Source of the DNA: Zopfochytrium polystomum
Taxonomy: Eukaryota; Chytridiomycota; Chytridiomycetes; Chytridiales; Chytridiaceae
Direction: 5' to 3'
Length of the DNA: 64,000 nucleotides
Assembly (NCBI GenBank): GCA_025765615.1
Contig: JAIVFJ010000007.1
Coordinates: forward strand, 604,667 to 668,666
The notes beneath the pieces are model-generated. The model saw only the letters and a program-made list of their open reading frames with translations. It was not told the origin of the DNA and ran no database searches. The first letter of the stretch is position 1. Each line of letters opens with the position of its first letter. Both the position numbers and the translations under genes were made by a program. This document shows, in pieces, positions 42,967 to 56,155 of the stretch.

Positions 42967-45900
42967 CTACTTCTTGCGACTACCACCGGCAGGCTTGGCT
43001 ACAGAACCTCCTGCGTTGGCGTTTGAAGCCGCCTTGGCAGCAGTCGGGTTCTTCGCGCCACTTTTGGCTGCGTTGAGCACGCCTTGCGTCTGTACCTTCG
43101 CCTTGCCGCCCGCATCGGGACCCTTTGCGGCCATGCGGCTTGCTTCTTTCGCAGAACTTCCAGCACCGACCGCCGAGCCACTAGCACGCGGACCGCCCTT
43201 TCCGACTTCAGGGCCGCCTGCTGCAGCAACAGGGGTGGAAGCTGCCTTGCCGCCACCACCAAGTGCTTTCCCCACTAGACTGGAGGCCGCCTTGCCCGCC
43301 ATATTCCCGAGCCCCGTCTCGCCCAAGTTGTTGTTCACAAGCTCCCGCGCCGCGTGGCTCGCAAGGCTGGACGCCGCCTTGCCCACGGTCGGGTTCTTGG
43401 CGACGCTCTTTACAATGTTGAGCACGCCGCGCGACAGCGTCTTCGCCTTGCCCGCCGCCGCCGTGCCCGCGGCGCCCGTGCCGCCCGATCCTCCGAGCAC
43501 CGCTCTGCTCTTGACGGCCGTCGTTATTTTGCTCAGCGCGTCCGCCGCCTTCTTCGATCCAACCTGCGCGCCCATGCCGCCGCCGGCTCTTGCCGTAGAC
43601 GGGCCCTTGCCCGTATTGGGCGCCCCGCGTGCCGTCGCCGCCAGTCCCTTGTCGCCACCCTTGGCTCCGCCGACGACGCCTCTCCCCGCCGAAGCCGCCG
43701 CCGCCGCCTTCGCCCCGCCGCCACCGCCGCCGCCGCCAAGCACCTTGTTCGCGACCGCCGACGCCGCTTTGCCCACCGCGCCAGCCGTCCCTGGGTCGCC
43801 GCCGCCGGCCGCGCCAACCGCGTGCTCCACCGCGTGCTGGGCGACCTTGGCGCCGGCTTTGGCGACGACGGCTTTCGTGATGATCGGCCCGCCGGCCGTC
43901 GGTGCCTTTGCGGCCTGCTTGACGAGCGACGGGAGGCTGCGCGCCGCTTGCACGCCTTGCTTGACCTCTGGTTGTTTTGGAGGGATTTGTGAGGGGGATT
44001 TGTGTCGTGAAACCGTCGGCCAAGGTCACGGTAAATATGGCTTTTGCCGTCACTCACCCTTGCCGGTGCTGACTGCCCCCTTGATCTCCTTTCCGGCCGT
44101 CGCAAGCTTCTTCAGGACACCGCCTGCAAGAAGAGTAAACGGTCAGCGCTTTGAAACTTGCATTCGAGCGCAATATGCTTCCGGTAGTTGGTCACGAACC
44201 TCCGGGCACCATGCCGATGGCGCCGTCGGCCACGGTTTTACCGACATTCCTGAGAATTCCTTGTAGTTCAATAAGGCGAGTCAGACATGAGAAAACAGCA
44301 GATAAAAAAAGCGAATGCAGTCTCGAGGCTCCATCCGACACGACTTACTGCCTGCACTCTCTCCCTTCGCAATTCCTTTCCCGAGAGCGATGCCGCCTTC
44401 AACAGCCGTCACACCGGCGCTCACAGCTTTTCCGACTTTGGTGCGAGGCTGTACGTTCAGTAATCCACGAATATCACGGGTAAAAAAGGAGAACAAAATC
44501 TCTTACCAGGGTTCGGTACGACGTTTGCCACGGTTTGCAGGTTCTGTAGATTTTTCTCAGGCAATTCACACTTTTTAGCGGAGTTTGTCGTACCTTCAAG
44601 TCTCGCTCTGATAAAGCCGTGATAATTCCACACTATGTGAGCAAATGGCGGGAATTACGCGCGGCCCAGCAGCTTACCGTTGGGCAAAGCCTTCTTGCCG
44701 TATTTTAAAGCGTCCGAGCCGACTCCTTTCATAACAGCTGCGGAGAAACAAACGCAAGAGTAAGCAAGTAAAGGATGGGAAACTTCTCAAACTTACTTCC
44801 GAAGCTTTTCCCCTTGGCAATATTTTTTCCGGCATCGATACCGGTTTTGACTGCTCCAGTGATGGCCCTGCTTACTGTAGGCGGTTTTCGGTGGAAAGCA
44901 GCCGCGATAGAGCAGGATTCAGTGTGAGGAGAGAGGCAAAAGGAGCACTTACCTGGTGTCGCGTTTTCAACGACATTAAGGACCTTTAGTAGCGGAAACG
45001 TAAGTTGCGGCTGTGAAAGAAAACGAGGGCTCCGTTACCTTTGGTGCGACTTTTACAATCTTTCGATTTACATCAAGGGTTTAGCCGAGGGGCTTGTTCG
45101 TAGTCCTCGGACTCACCTCTTTGCCAGCCTGTTGTTGAAGAGGGCGAATTCGGTTTGAGCAGAATCGATAAGGAAAGAGAGCGTTGGGTTCGTAAAAACA
45201 AGACGCACCGCTTTTGCCGCCGTTGTGATTCCCTTTCCGGCATCTTTCGCAACGTTCACAGTGGTCTTTTCGACCTGAAGACCAAAATGGGTTCAGTGGT
45301 CGCTGGAGTTGAACGCATGAAAAATGTAGCGAAAAAAAAAGTACCGCTTTCGCCGCCGTGGCTACTCCGTTTCCGACCTCGTGGTTTGTAGGAAAGGAAA
45401 GGATTCAGTACGCCCCCCAGTCATCGAGAAAACTGTGAAGTACCGTTGTTGCGGCTTTCGCAACCCCCTGAGCGGCGTCTTTGGCCACGTTGGCGACCCC
45501 GTTTTCGACCTGTCCGCCAGTATATGTAAATCATCCACGACTTAAACATGAAAAAAAATTTAAAAAAAAAACATTGAAGTACCGTTTTTGCCGCATTCAC
45601 TGCGCCCTGCTCAACCTAAACATTCACAGACGTTAGGTCGTACATTACTGCGCGCGTCGTCTTCAAAACGATTCGAACTGACCTTTGTTGCGGCTTTGGC
45701 AACTCCTTGAGCAGCGTCTTTGGCCACGTTCGCGACGCCGTTGCCGACCTGCGAGACCAACACCGGACGGTCAATGAAGTGCGGACTCCGCAGAAATGAC
45801 AACAATGACCAACCTTTGTTGCGGTCGACGCGACTCCATTTCCAACCTGCGCCCGAAACCGAGGTCGGAATGTCAGTGGAAGCGGACCGGCTGACAGAAC

Positions 45901-46409
45901 TGGAAGTGTGGTACTCACCGTGACGGCTGCATTCTTGATGCCACCTCCAACCTGGGAATTCACGGCGGCCCTTGTTCAGTGTCCGTCGCTCGGCCCACGC
46001 AAAAAACACGGGACGCCTACCGTTTCGGCCGCTTTCTTTATGCCTGAACCCATCTTGTGTTGATGTGCAGAGCGTGGTTAGTGTTGACCAACGAAAAAGG
46101 TCAGAGGCCTTCGCTTACATCTTGAAATCCCTTCTTGATCTTTCCGCCGCGTCGGTACAGCGCGACCAAGGCGCTTCCGCCATCCGCGTGCGAGACCGCC
46201 GCTGAGTCGTCGCCGCCGCCACCGTCGCTGTTAGCAACAAGAGCTGGTGCGGCAAAAGATGGGGGAGACCACCAAAGGGCGGCAAGAAGGGCGAGAAACA
46301 GCGAGACGGGCAAGAGACGTCTGCGGCGACGGCGCGCAGCAGCTCTGCACGAAAAGGCGGCCGCGCCTGGCTGCTGCTGTTGCTGCTCCCGCTGCTTCGG
46401 GGGCCTCAT
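42967..46409 (-). CDS. Microexon-array secreted protein, gene 8 (no breaks seen)
   Basis: Exon 1 (46119-46409) starts MRPPKQREQQQQQPG, followed by an Arg run, a hydrophobic core (LLPVSLFLALLAALWWSPPS) and the box LYRRGGKIKKGFQD. It has the longest clean array: 33-nt exons for MGSGIKKAAET, VGGGIKNAAVT, VGNGVASTATK, VEQGAVNAAKT and VGNGVATAAKA; 66-nt exons for VGNGVANVAKD AAQGVAKAATK, VENGVANVAKD AAQGVAKAATT and VEKTTVNVAKD AGKGITTAAKA; a 12-nt exon (AGKE, 45117-45128) and a 21-nt exon before the conserved series. That makes twelve 11-residue units. The last exon (42967-43967) is the shortest tail, with one full and one truncated copy of the KNPTV…GHAAREL module and the ending GGSRKK. The frames checked in exon 1, the 60-nt exon and the tail are open. 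Function unknown. Confidence 0.83.
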
Positions 46410-47213
46410 GATGAGCAGTTCTCTGCGAATTTTGCACTTGTTGTGTGTGTGTGTGTTTTTTTTTTTTAATTTATAATTTTTTTTTTTTTTATGTTTGCGG
46501 CTACTGCCGTTTGCCGTCGCGTGGGCTAAGCAAGCGCCCGGCTGGTGAGTGCGCTACAGCCGGTGTGCTTCGCCCCGCCCCCTTAAGGTCCGCGTGCAAT
46601 CGGTTACCGTCGGCAAAACAGCGCGGAATGTTCCAGGCTAAAATGCGGAGCTGGACCAAATAAGTGTCGTTTGAGTCTCTCGACCGCGTCAAACATGAAT
46701 GTAATAGGAAAGCAGAGAAAGTAAAACATCTTGCCTTCTTCGCAGAAACGATTACGCATCCGTTACGTTCACACTTAATATTTACTGTGCAGAGAAAAAA
46801 ACGTGGCGTTGCGGGATGGCAGTGATTGTAGATACAAAACACAATTGCGGAGGGTGATGTGCGCGACTTAGCCTGCACCCAGTGCCGGTGACTGTCAGGG
46901 AAGAAGCCTCACTGTAAAAATGACAAGCGATATGAGAAAACTCATAAGCTGTTTCTTCGGAGCAAGTCAGCTGGAAGTTCTTAGATGAACAACATTCAAT
47001 TGTATCGGATTTGCAATGAAAAAAGCATTTGATAAAAGTGTGTCTACTGCTATAACTATGAAGGAGCAGCATTGGACAAGTGATCAATCTATAAACAAAT
47101 CGAATACTTTGAACCCTTCAAAAGGTGCCCAACGGACTCTACGCCAACGGAAAAAAAAACAAAAAAAAAAACAAAAAAAAACGGCCCAGTGAAGAAGCCA
47201 AGCGTGTATCCCA
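46410..47213. other. Spacer between genes 8 and 9
   Basis: AT-richer than the coding parts, with T runs near 46456-46490. No gene is seen. It does not resemble the duplicated spacers flanking gene 7. Confidence 0.5.
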
Positions 47214-50200
47214 TTACCTCCTAAATCTACTTCTTGCGGCGGCTGCCGGTTTTGGAGAAGCCGCTTGCCTCGTCTTTGGTACTGTGGCCCTCGTAGTACC
47301 TCGAGCCGGGGGGCTGCCAATGCCAAATCCGCGCGCAGCCGTTTTACCAGCTGCAGGACTGGCCTTAACGGAGCCTCCTGCTCTCGGACTTCCGGCTGGT
47401 TGATAACCACCGCGAGGAGACACTGCCCTGTTGACACCGCCTTTTCCTGCCGGGGCGGCGCCGGCCACACTACGCGCAGAAGCCGCGTTGCCGCCGCCGC
47501 GCACTTTGCCGACCAGACTGGAAGCCACTTTGCCTGCGGCATTCCCGAGCCGTGTTGCGTGGCGCGCAAGGCTCGACGCCGCCTTGGCCACCGTCGGGTT
47601 CTTGGCGACGCTCTTTGCAATGTTGAGCAAGCCGCGCGACAGCGTCTTCGCCTTGCCCGCCGCCGCCGCGCCCGCGGCGCCCGTGCCGCCCGATCCGCCG
47701 AGTCCCGCTCTGCTCTTGACGGCCGTCGTTATTTTGCTCAGCGCGTCCGCCGCCTTCTTCGATCCAACCTGCGCGCCCATGCCGCCGCCGGCTCTTGCCG
47801 TAGTCGGGCCCTTGCCCGTATTGGGCGCCCCGCGTGCCGTCGCCGCCAGTCCCTTGTCGCCACCCTTGGCTCCGCCGACGACGCCTCTCCCCGCGGACGC
47901 CGCCGCCGCCGCCTTCGCCCCGCCGCCACCGCCGCCGCCGCCGCCAAGCACCTTGTTCGCGACCGCCGCCGCCGCCTTGCCCACCGCGCCCGCCGTCCCT
48001 GGGTCGCCGCCGCCGGCCGCGCCAACCGCGTGCTCCACCGCGTGCTGGGCGATCTTGGCGCCGGCTTTGGCGACGACGGCTTTCGTGATGATCGGCCCGC
48101 CGGCCGTCGGTGCCTTTGCGGCCTGCTTGACGAGCGACGGGAGGCTGCGCGCCGCTTGCACGCCTTCTTTGACCTCTGTAGATTGTGAGTTCCAGGTTGT
48201 TGGTGGGTGACGATGGGTTTTTTTTTTTTTTTTTTTTTTTTTTGCGTTGTGGGGAACGGTTAGTGTTGTCTCCGGTTCAGGAACCGCCGACGGGCTGAGC
48301 GCCGAGTGCTTCTCACGTTTTGCTGAGTTGACTGCTCCCTTGACTTCCTTCCCTGCCGTCACGAGCTTTTTCAACGCGCCGCCTTTCAAATACAGGTCAG
48401 TATCGAGAAAATGGTCATTTGCGAGTGTGCGGTCAAACAGAAAGTCACGCACCTCCTGGTACCATGCTGACTGGCGCCCTGGGCCACCGTCTTACCAACA
48501 TCCTTGAATATTTCTGGTGGGAACCATGTTATGCTGGAATATAACCAAGGAGAAGGAAAAATGCTTACGTCCTGCTTTCTCTCCCTTGACGATTCCTTTC
48601 GCGAGAGCGATTCCGCCTTGGACAGCGGTGACGCCGGCACTTACGGCTTTCCCGACTGATCACGATGGAGAGCGCATTGAGAGAAAGATGGAAGCACCGG
48701 TTAAGGAGGGTCGGGGGAAACTATATGACGAATTGTCTTACGAGGGTTGGGAACGAAATTTGCAAGCGGTTTGGAGGTTCTGTGGAGTATTCGGTCGAGT
48801 GCTTCGTTATGACAGTGGCTCGTACCTTCAAGTCTCGCTCTAATCAATGAAGTCGTCATTGAGTTGCATTGTGGACTAAAAAAATAAAGAAACGGCGGCC
48901 AGCTTACCATTCGGAAGAGCCTTCTTGCCGATACTTCAAAGCGTCCGAGCCAAGCCCTTTCATTACAGCTGAGAAAAAGCATTTGCGTCAGAATTTGAGA
49001 AGTTGATTTTCAAAATGGTGAGAGCTGCACCAACTTACTTCCGAAGCTTTTCCCCTTGGCGATGTTTTTTCCAAAATCGATGCCGGTTTTGACTGCTCCA
49101 GTTATGGCCCTGTTTACTGCGGTTTTCGGAAGGGAAAATCAGAGTCGTAGCGGGATCAGTACGGGAAGCGAGGGAAATCGGAAAACAAACTTGGCGTGGC
49201 GTTTTCCACTACATTCAGTATCTTTACAGGGAAAACGTTCAAGATTAGTTCCATAACTGCGGACTAGTACAATTACCTTCGGCGCCACTTTTACGATCTT
49301 GTGTTTGTTTAAATTCTCAGCGAAACGATCGTTTTAACAGCGAAGGACTTACCGCTTTGCCAGTCTATTTTTGAAGATAGAAAGCAGCATAATCGATAAG
49401 AGCGATCACGAAAGCAAAATGCATTGAGCGAGTTGGAAATGGAAGTGGAGAATGAACTGTGAGACGCATACTGCTTTCGCCGCTGTTACTACTCCGCTTC
49501 CGACCTTGCGATCGTTCAGAACATAGATCTCTTAGTACACTACCCTATCATGTGGAGAAACTGTGAATTACCGTTGTTGCGGCTTTCACGACGCCCTTTT
49601 CAACCTAGATTCTTCGGTGTTAGGGTCTCCAATCATCGCCCGACCTTCGAAAACGATCCGAACTGACCGTTGTTGCGGCCTTTGCAACCCCTTGAGCAGC
49701 CTCTTTCGCCACGTTTGCGACGCCGTTTCCGACCTGCGAGACGTTTATCACATTGTCAGCGGCCGCCGAGCAGGGAGAAACAATCGATGCGAGGCAACTG
49801 GCCCTCTACTGGGGTTCCATACCGTGACGGCTGCATTCTTGATTCCATTTCCAACCTGCGAGGTGTGCTATTAACCACCCTGACCGACAGGCCACACGCC
49901 AAACGCCGCAATTTGCCCTCTACTGGGACTCCCTACCGTGACGGCTGCATTCTTGATTCCATTTCCAACCTGCGATATTATTGTGTGGTATTAATCCACC
50001 CTGACCGACAGGCCACGCGCCGAACGCCGGACACGTACCGTCTGGGCCGCATTCTTAATCCCGTTCCCGATCTTGTTTTTTGAGCGTGTAGGAAGCGCGA
50101 GGTTAGCGCTCAATCATATTGACGGAGTACGCTCGACGTTTTGTCGCTTACACTTTGGAATGCGTGCTTGATCTTTCCGCCGCGTCGGTGCAGCGAGACT

Positions 50201-50528
50201 AATCGGATCCCTTCGGCCACCTGCGAGCTCGCTTCACCGCCGACGCCACCGTCGATCGTCCCCGCGCCACTTTCCGCTTGGGCGGCAAGTTGGCCGACGA
50301 CGACGTCCCCGATCGCGTTGGATCCGGAATCGCTGCCACGGACGTCACCGAGCACCACAGGGCGGCTAGAACGACGAGAAGAAGGGAGAATCGCCGACAA
50401 ACGCGCTGAAGATTGCTGTGGCGGCGAAGGCGGCACGCCGATGAGATAGCAGATGGACTTGCTCCGGTCGTAAGGGCTGCCGCCCTCGGTCGCTGCGGCC
50501 GCTGCTTCGACGATGGCTGGGAACCCAT
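47214..50528 (-). pseudogene. Decayed near-duplicate of gene 7 (gene 9)
   Basis: Follows gene 7 exon by exon and intron by intron: exon 1 MGSQPSSKQRPQR and box LHRRGGKIKHAFQS, the duplicated VGNGIKNAAVT microexons near 49825 and 49940, the 12-nt exon (TGKA, 49353-49364), and the last exon (47214-48175). Compared with gene 7 it has one base missing in exon 1 near 50320, an extra base in the 60-nt exon near 48932, and an extra base in the exon encoding NLQTVANFVPNP near 48766. The tail is shorter, with a single KNPTV module. It no longer ends SRKK but runs to ARSRFRR through another shift. Three independent breaks in conserved exons outside long homopolymers favour real decay. Transcription is still possible because splice sites are kept. 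Confidence 0.7.
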
Positions 50529-51257
50529 GACGCAGTGCTTTCCACGGCCTCCTTCGTGAGTCTTTTTGTTCGTCTCTGTTTATTTTTTATTTTATTTTAT
50601 TTTATTTTGTTTTTTTTATTTTTTCTTGACACGAAGTTTTTTGTATTTTTGCTTTCTTTTCCTCTGCCACGTCATCAACGGGCATTGGTTGCCGCCGGGA
50701 TGTGCTTCGCCCACGCGTCTCTCCGCGCCCGCCCGTGCCGCCGGCAAAACTCCGGAGGGGCGGAAAGTTGCAGCCGCCGACACAAGGTGCACAAAAGGTT
50801 ACGCAAAAGGTACACAAAAGGTACACAAGGTACGCCCGCAATGCCGCCCGAGCACCAATGCAATAATGCTCGTTGCACGAGGGGTTGGCGTTCCGCAAAT
50901 TGGATGACTTGACGCCTTTGAGGTGGCCAGAAACGAGACCGTGGGTTTGAGGTGGGTGCTGCGATTCTAATCACATTCCATCCCCTCGCCGATATCTCCA
51001 GCCCACCACACGCGAATCCTCCCGCCCTCGTGATCACGGCAAATGCGGTCAGCAGAATTTCCAACTCGTGTGCAAAAAAAAAAATCTGAACTATTTTGTT
51101 TGTTTCAATCAACTGCGCAAAGAAAACTTACGGATGCCATGAATGGTAATCAAGAGGGGAAAAAAAAAAAAAAAAAAAAAACTTTCACAGCGGAAAATCG
51201 GACATTCAGTGTGCATGAAATGGCTGGTGCAAATTTGTCAATCTATCGTGTAGAAAT
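50529..51257. other. Spacer between genes 9 and 10
   Basis: Contains T-rich and A-rich runs (about 50580-50630; 51161-51181). A block near 50700-50765 (GGCAAAACTCCGGAGGGGCG) also occurs near 41440-41460. No gene is seen. Confidence 0.5.
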
Positions 51258-54200
51258 CTACTTCTTGCGACCAGCGGCCGGCTTTGGCGCTGCCGCCTTT
51301 GCCTTGTACTGCAGCCTTTGGTGCTGCAGCCTTGGTGCTGCCGCCTTGGTGCTGAAACCTTCGCCGCCGCCTTTGGCGCTGCTGCCTTTGGTCCCGATGG
51401 GTTATTCTTCGTAGGAGCTGCTGGGCTCCTGGAAGTCGCCACAGGCTTTGTCGAAAGAGCCGCTTGTTTGGGCGACGCCGTAGCGGGCGCTTTTGCCGAT
51501 GGTTGCTTTGTCTTGGGGGCCGCCGGCGTAGCAGCTTGCCTCGTCGTCGAAGATGTGGCCCTCGTGCCGCCTCCGGTGCCGCCGGCTCCTTGCTGTGCCT
51601 TGCTCCGTCCGCCTCCAGCTGTGCCAGGAGTGAGGGATTTTCCGGCGCCTTTTCCACCGGAAGTCGCATTGCTTGTCGTGGGGCTGGTCTTCCCAGAGAC
51701 TCCGCCTCGTGGAGTGACGCTGCTTCCACCGTTCCTTGCCGTCGCCGTCTTCGCGCTACCACCGCCAAGCAACTTGCCCACAACATGCGACGTCGCCTTG
51801 CCCGCCGCGTTGCCGAGCCCCGTCTCGCCCAAGTGATTGTTCACCAGCTCCCGCGCCGCGTGCCCGGCCAGGCTGGTCGCCGCCTTTGCCACCGTCGGGT
51901 TCTTGGCGACGCTCTTGGCGACGTTGAGCACGCCCCGAGTCAGCGTCTTTGTAGTGCCGCCGCCGGCCGTTGTGCCCTTGCCGCCGGCGCCGCCCCCGAG
52001 TTTGTTATTGACGGCGGACGTTATTTTGCTCATCGCGTCCGACACTTTAGACCCGACCGTGCCGCCCTTCGCCGCCGTACGTGGACCCGGCGCGCCGCCA
52101 GGAGTCTTTGCCGCGGCGGACGCTTTCTGCGGAGAGCTCGTAGCGGGGGATCCCTTGCCTCCACCCTTGCCCACACCCGGAGTAGGCGTCTTGGCCCCGC
52201 CGCCGTTGATGCTACGCCCTGTTGTTTCCGGAGCTCCGCCTCCCCTGCCGTTCGCAGAGGGTCCAGCGCCCTTCGCGGTCGCCGCGGGCGATCCACTTGC
52301 CGACTCCCCTACCCTTGCCCGGCGATGTATTCTGCGGAGAGCTCGTAGCGGGGGATCCCTTGCCACCACCCTTTCCCACACCCGGAGTAGGCGTCTTGGC
52401 CCCGCCGCCGTTGATGCCGCGCCCGGTTGTTTCCGGAGCTCCGCCTCCCCTGCCTTTCCCAGTGGTTCCAGCGGCTTTGGCGGTCGTGCCTGTCCCCGGC
52501 GCCGTCGCCGCGGGAGATCCCCTACCCTTGCCCGGAGGTGCGCTCTTGGCCGTCTGCACGCCTCCTGGCCCAGTCGATCTCGGCCCTCCCTTCGCGGTGG
52601 GGCCGGGCGCAACACCCCGCGGCCCGCTTCCTGCGCCGCCGCCCTTACCGCCGCCGAGCACCTTCTCCACAACAGCCGACGCCGCCTTGCCCGCCTGGCT
52701 CGCAGCACCGGGGTTGCCGCTGCCGCTGCTGTCCACCGCGTGCTGCACCTCGCGCCCGACGACCTTGGCCCCGGCCTTGGCGACGGCGGCCTTTGACACG
52801 GTTTGCCCGGCGGTAGGCGCCTTGGCCGCTTGCTTGATGAGCGTTGGGAGACTGCGTGCGGCTTGGACGCCTTGCTTGGCCTCTGTTGTTGTTGGGTTGT
52901 GAGTGTTGTTCGAGGATGGGGGAGAGGAAGGTGCCTCACTCACCTTTGGCGGCGCTGACCACGCCCTTGATGTCTTTTCCGGCCGTTGCAAGTTTCTTCA
53001 GGGCGCCACCTGCGAAGAGGGAGGAGGTTAGTCACGCATTCTACCGCAGTAGCCTAAGCAAAAAACCACGCACCACCGGGCACCATGCCGACTGCGCCCT
53101 CGGCGACCGTTTTACCGACATCTTTCAGGATCCCTAAATAAAAAGAATTTACGCCAAAAGAAATCAGCTGAGCAACGTAGCAGGAAGAAACGCGAGGTGT
53201 TCGAATCGGACTTACTTCCTGCGCTCTCTCCCTTCGCTATTCCTTTCGCGACTGCAATGCCGCCTTGAACCGCTGTGACGCCGGCGCTAACGGCTTTGCC
53301 GACTGTGTGTTGATGGTTGAAAGAGACGGTGAAGGAGGGTGAGGAAAGACTGTCTGGAAAAAACTTAAAAAGATAGCTTACCTGGGTTGGGAACGACGTT
53401 TGCGACGGTTTGGAGATTCTATTTATTTGGTTTACGAGCAGAGTGTCGATATGAGCTTTGGTGTGGTGAGACAAGTCGTACCTTCAAATCCCGCTCTGGT
53501 AAAGGTGACAACGTTTGAAATTGTTAGCAAGGCTTTGCCAATCAAATGACGGAAAACAAAAATAATGGCATCCGCTTACCGTTCGGTAGGGCCTTTTTCC
53601 CGTATTTCAGGGCGTCCGAACCAATCCCTTTCACCACGGCTTGCGAAGAAGTATGAGTCTTCCTCCTCATTTATGTGCAGAACTTACTTCCGATACTCTT
53701 CCCTTGCGCAATGTTCTTTCCAGCATCGACGGCGGTTTTGACTGCACCCGTGATTGCCCTGGTGACTAAAGAAACAAGTAGTTTGATTTTCGGAACAGTA
53801 AGTCAGTAAGTCGGAGGAAAGTGATCAAGAAAAGGCAAACATTACCTGGTGTCGCATTTTCGACTGTTTTCAAAACCTATCCACACCAGGAAGCTGTTAG
53901 TCGCTTGGGTGGAAACGGTTTCAAAATCGACGTCGTCTCACCTTGGGGGCAACTTTCGCGATCTTTGATTCCAATGAAATGCTTCAGTTGAATAGCGTTG
54001 CATTCGTTCAGGACTCACCCCTTGTCCAGTCTATGTCAGTGGGGAAATACGAAAAAAACTATTTTTGTTCAGAATGCAACGTCCACGCAAAGTCTGACGA
54101 ATGGTGGGTGCGTGGTAGACTCACCGCTTTGGCCGCCGTGACGATACCCTTTCCGGCATCTTTCGCAACATCAACCGTTGTCTTTTCGACCTGATTAAAG

Positions 54201-55239
54201 GTGGAATGCATTTAGTAGTGGCTGGAGTTGCAACGAAATGAAACATAACAGGGAGAGGAAATGGAAGCCTACCGCTTTGGCCGCCGTCGCTACTCCGCTT
54301 CCGACCTAGCGACATCGGCGTTTAGGCATTCCAAGAATTATCACGCACTGCCTTTTGAAACGATTTGGGCTCACCGTTGTTGCGGCCTTGGCAACTCCTT
54401 GCGCAGCGTCTTTCGCTACATTGGCGACACCGCCTCCAACCTGCGATAGAAACCGGGTGCCCGCTTGTCAATAACTACCAAGACCCCCCAACACATCGAA
54501 GGGAAAAGCCTAACCGTTTCGGCCGCTTTAGCAACGCCTTGGGCTGCGTCTTTAGCAACGTTTGCTACACCCTCCTCCAACCTAATAAAAACGGAGGAAC
54601 TGTAAGCGAATGACATCGGAAGGACAAACGATAAATGTGTGCTCACGGTTTCGGCCGCCTTTGCGACGCCACCTCCAACCTTCATGCCCAACATCGTCAT
54701 TTTCGTCAGTATGGCTTCGTCAATCGGATCACGCAAAGTATAGAGAAGTCCTCACCGTCTCAGCCGCATTCTTTATCCCCGAGCCGACCTGAACGGGAAG
54801 AAAGAACGAGGTAGTATGAGACGCCGCACGTTCGGTTTAGCTGAGATCGACCGCCTTTTCACCTCTTGGAATGCGTGCTTGATCTTCCCGCCACGGCGGT
54901 ACAGTGCGACCATGCGTCGCCGCCCCCATCCCCATCTGCAAGTGACGTGGTCCCGTCGTCCGTGACGCCGTCCACGCCGCTGCCGTCCCCAGTGTACCTT
55001 GTCGCAGCGACAGCCGCCTGGGCGACGCCGCCTGCGGCGAGACCGGCCGAGCACCACAGTGCGGTCAGGATGGCGAGGAGAAGAGCGAGGAGAACGGAGA
55101 CTTGGCGATGGGGCTGGCGATGGCGTCGTCGGCGCGACGCTGGGGAAGTCGGGGATGCCATTGATCGTCGTCTCTGGTGCTGCTGCTGCTGGTGGTGCCG
55201 CTGTAGATGCATGAGTCGCATGATGGGGGTCTGCGCCAT
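51258..55239 (-). CDS. Microexon-array secreted protein, gene 10
   Basis: Exon 1 (54863-55239) starts MAQTPIMRLMHLQRHH, has a hydrophobic core (VSVLLALLLAILTALWCSAG) and the box LYRRGGKIKHAFQE. Signal and box are in different frames, separated by a GGGG-rich stretch near 54915-54935. Array exons lie between 54780 and 54120, followed by the 12-nt exon 54019-54030 (TGQG), the 21-nt exon and the conserved series. The 60-nt exon near 53581-53640 is intact. The last exon (51258-52882) opens EAKQGVQAARSLPTLIKQAA. It contains a tandemly repeated block (GGAPETTGR…INGGGAKTPTPG, near 52130-52260 and 52320-52450) and one KNPTVAKAATSLAGHAAREL module, and should end KPAAGRKK with stop at 51258-51260. The tail changes frame near 52300 and again close to its end. 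Function unknown; whether the shifts are real cannot be decided here. Confidence 0.73.
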
Positions 55240-55340
55240 TTTTTTTATCGAGAAGAGAGAGAGAGAGCCCCTTCATTTCTGTCAAATCAGAAAGCACGAA
55301 TTTCTACTCCGTAGTGATGAAGGGCTCAGCCGAGTGTAGA

Positions 55341-55343
55341 GGC

Positions 55344-55389
<46 letters not shown>

Positions 55390-55408
55390 GAGAGAGAGAG
55401 AGAGAGAG
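55341..55408. repeat. (GA)n microsatellite
   Basis: About 33 GA units with interruptions, 100-170 bp upstream of the gene 10 start codon. Confidence 0.95.
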
Positions 55409-55696
55409 ACAGCAAGAGAAAGAGACAGAGAGACAGCAAGTGTGAGTGTGCACGAGTTCGTTTCCGCATTCGGGCGTTTTGCGGTCGTTTTAGTTAAATT
55501 CTGATAAAACCAAAGCGAGTCCGACAGAGCGACACGCCCGGGCCGAGAGACACCAGCAGACCGGCGGAAGCCGAGCGGAGCGGGCGAAGCACACAGCGGA
55601 AATCACAGACCGCCGGAGACAGAGTGAGAGAAAAAGCGGCAGAAAACAGAAAATAAAACAGTGCTCAGCCCTTGGCGGGGAACCTCTCACATTCAC

Positions 55697-55702
55697 TCTC
55701 CC

Positions 55703-55738
<36 letters not shown>

Positions 55739-55821
55739 GCTCTCTCTCTCTCTCTCGCTCTCTCTCTCTCGCTTTCTCTCTCTGTCTCTCTCTCTCTCTT
55801 TCCCTCTCTGTCTCTCTCTCT
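55697..55821. repeat. (TC)n microsatellite
   Basis: About 60 imperfect TC units, 460-580 bp upstream of the gene 10 start codon. Confidence 0.95.
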
Positions 55822-56155
55822 GCCTGTACACTCGGCTGTGCCGTTCATCACTACGGCGGAGTAGAGACGGTCAGTGCTGACGAGCACGCACTTACGCAAA
55901 ACAGAGTCTGCATCAACCTTTGCTGGGGTTTTCGTTGGTAGAAAGAGTACTGCACGTATTGAAACCGAGACTTCGACAAACTTATTGCACAAACAAGTGA
56001 CGCTTAAGAAGAAATGGAACGGAAAGGGAATTCGCAAACAAGTAACGCTTAACAAGAAACGGAACGGAAGGAAATTCGAAAACCAGTGCTGCAGTGCATA
56101 TGCAACGTGGCGGAGAGAACAGCTACTAGGTCTGATGTGCCAAACGTGACATCCT

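Larger units (their letters stand above)
55240..56155. other. Spacer between genes 10 and 11
   Basis: Contains two dinucleotide tracts, listed separately, and the 3' flank of gene 11. No gene is seen. Confidence 0.5.

Noticed and set aside
53943..54194. A short + strand frame over the gene 10 array
   Set aside because: It is the antisense of known minus-strand microexons (54019-54030 and its neighbours).
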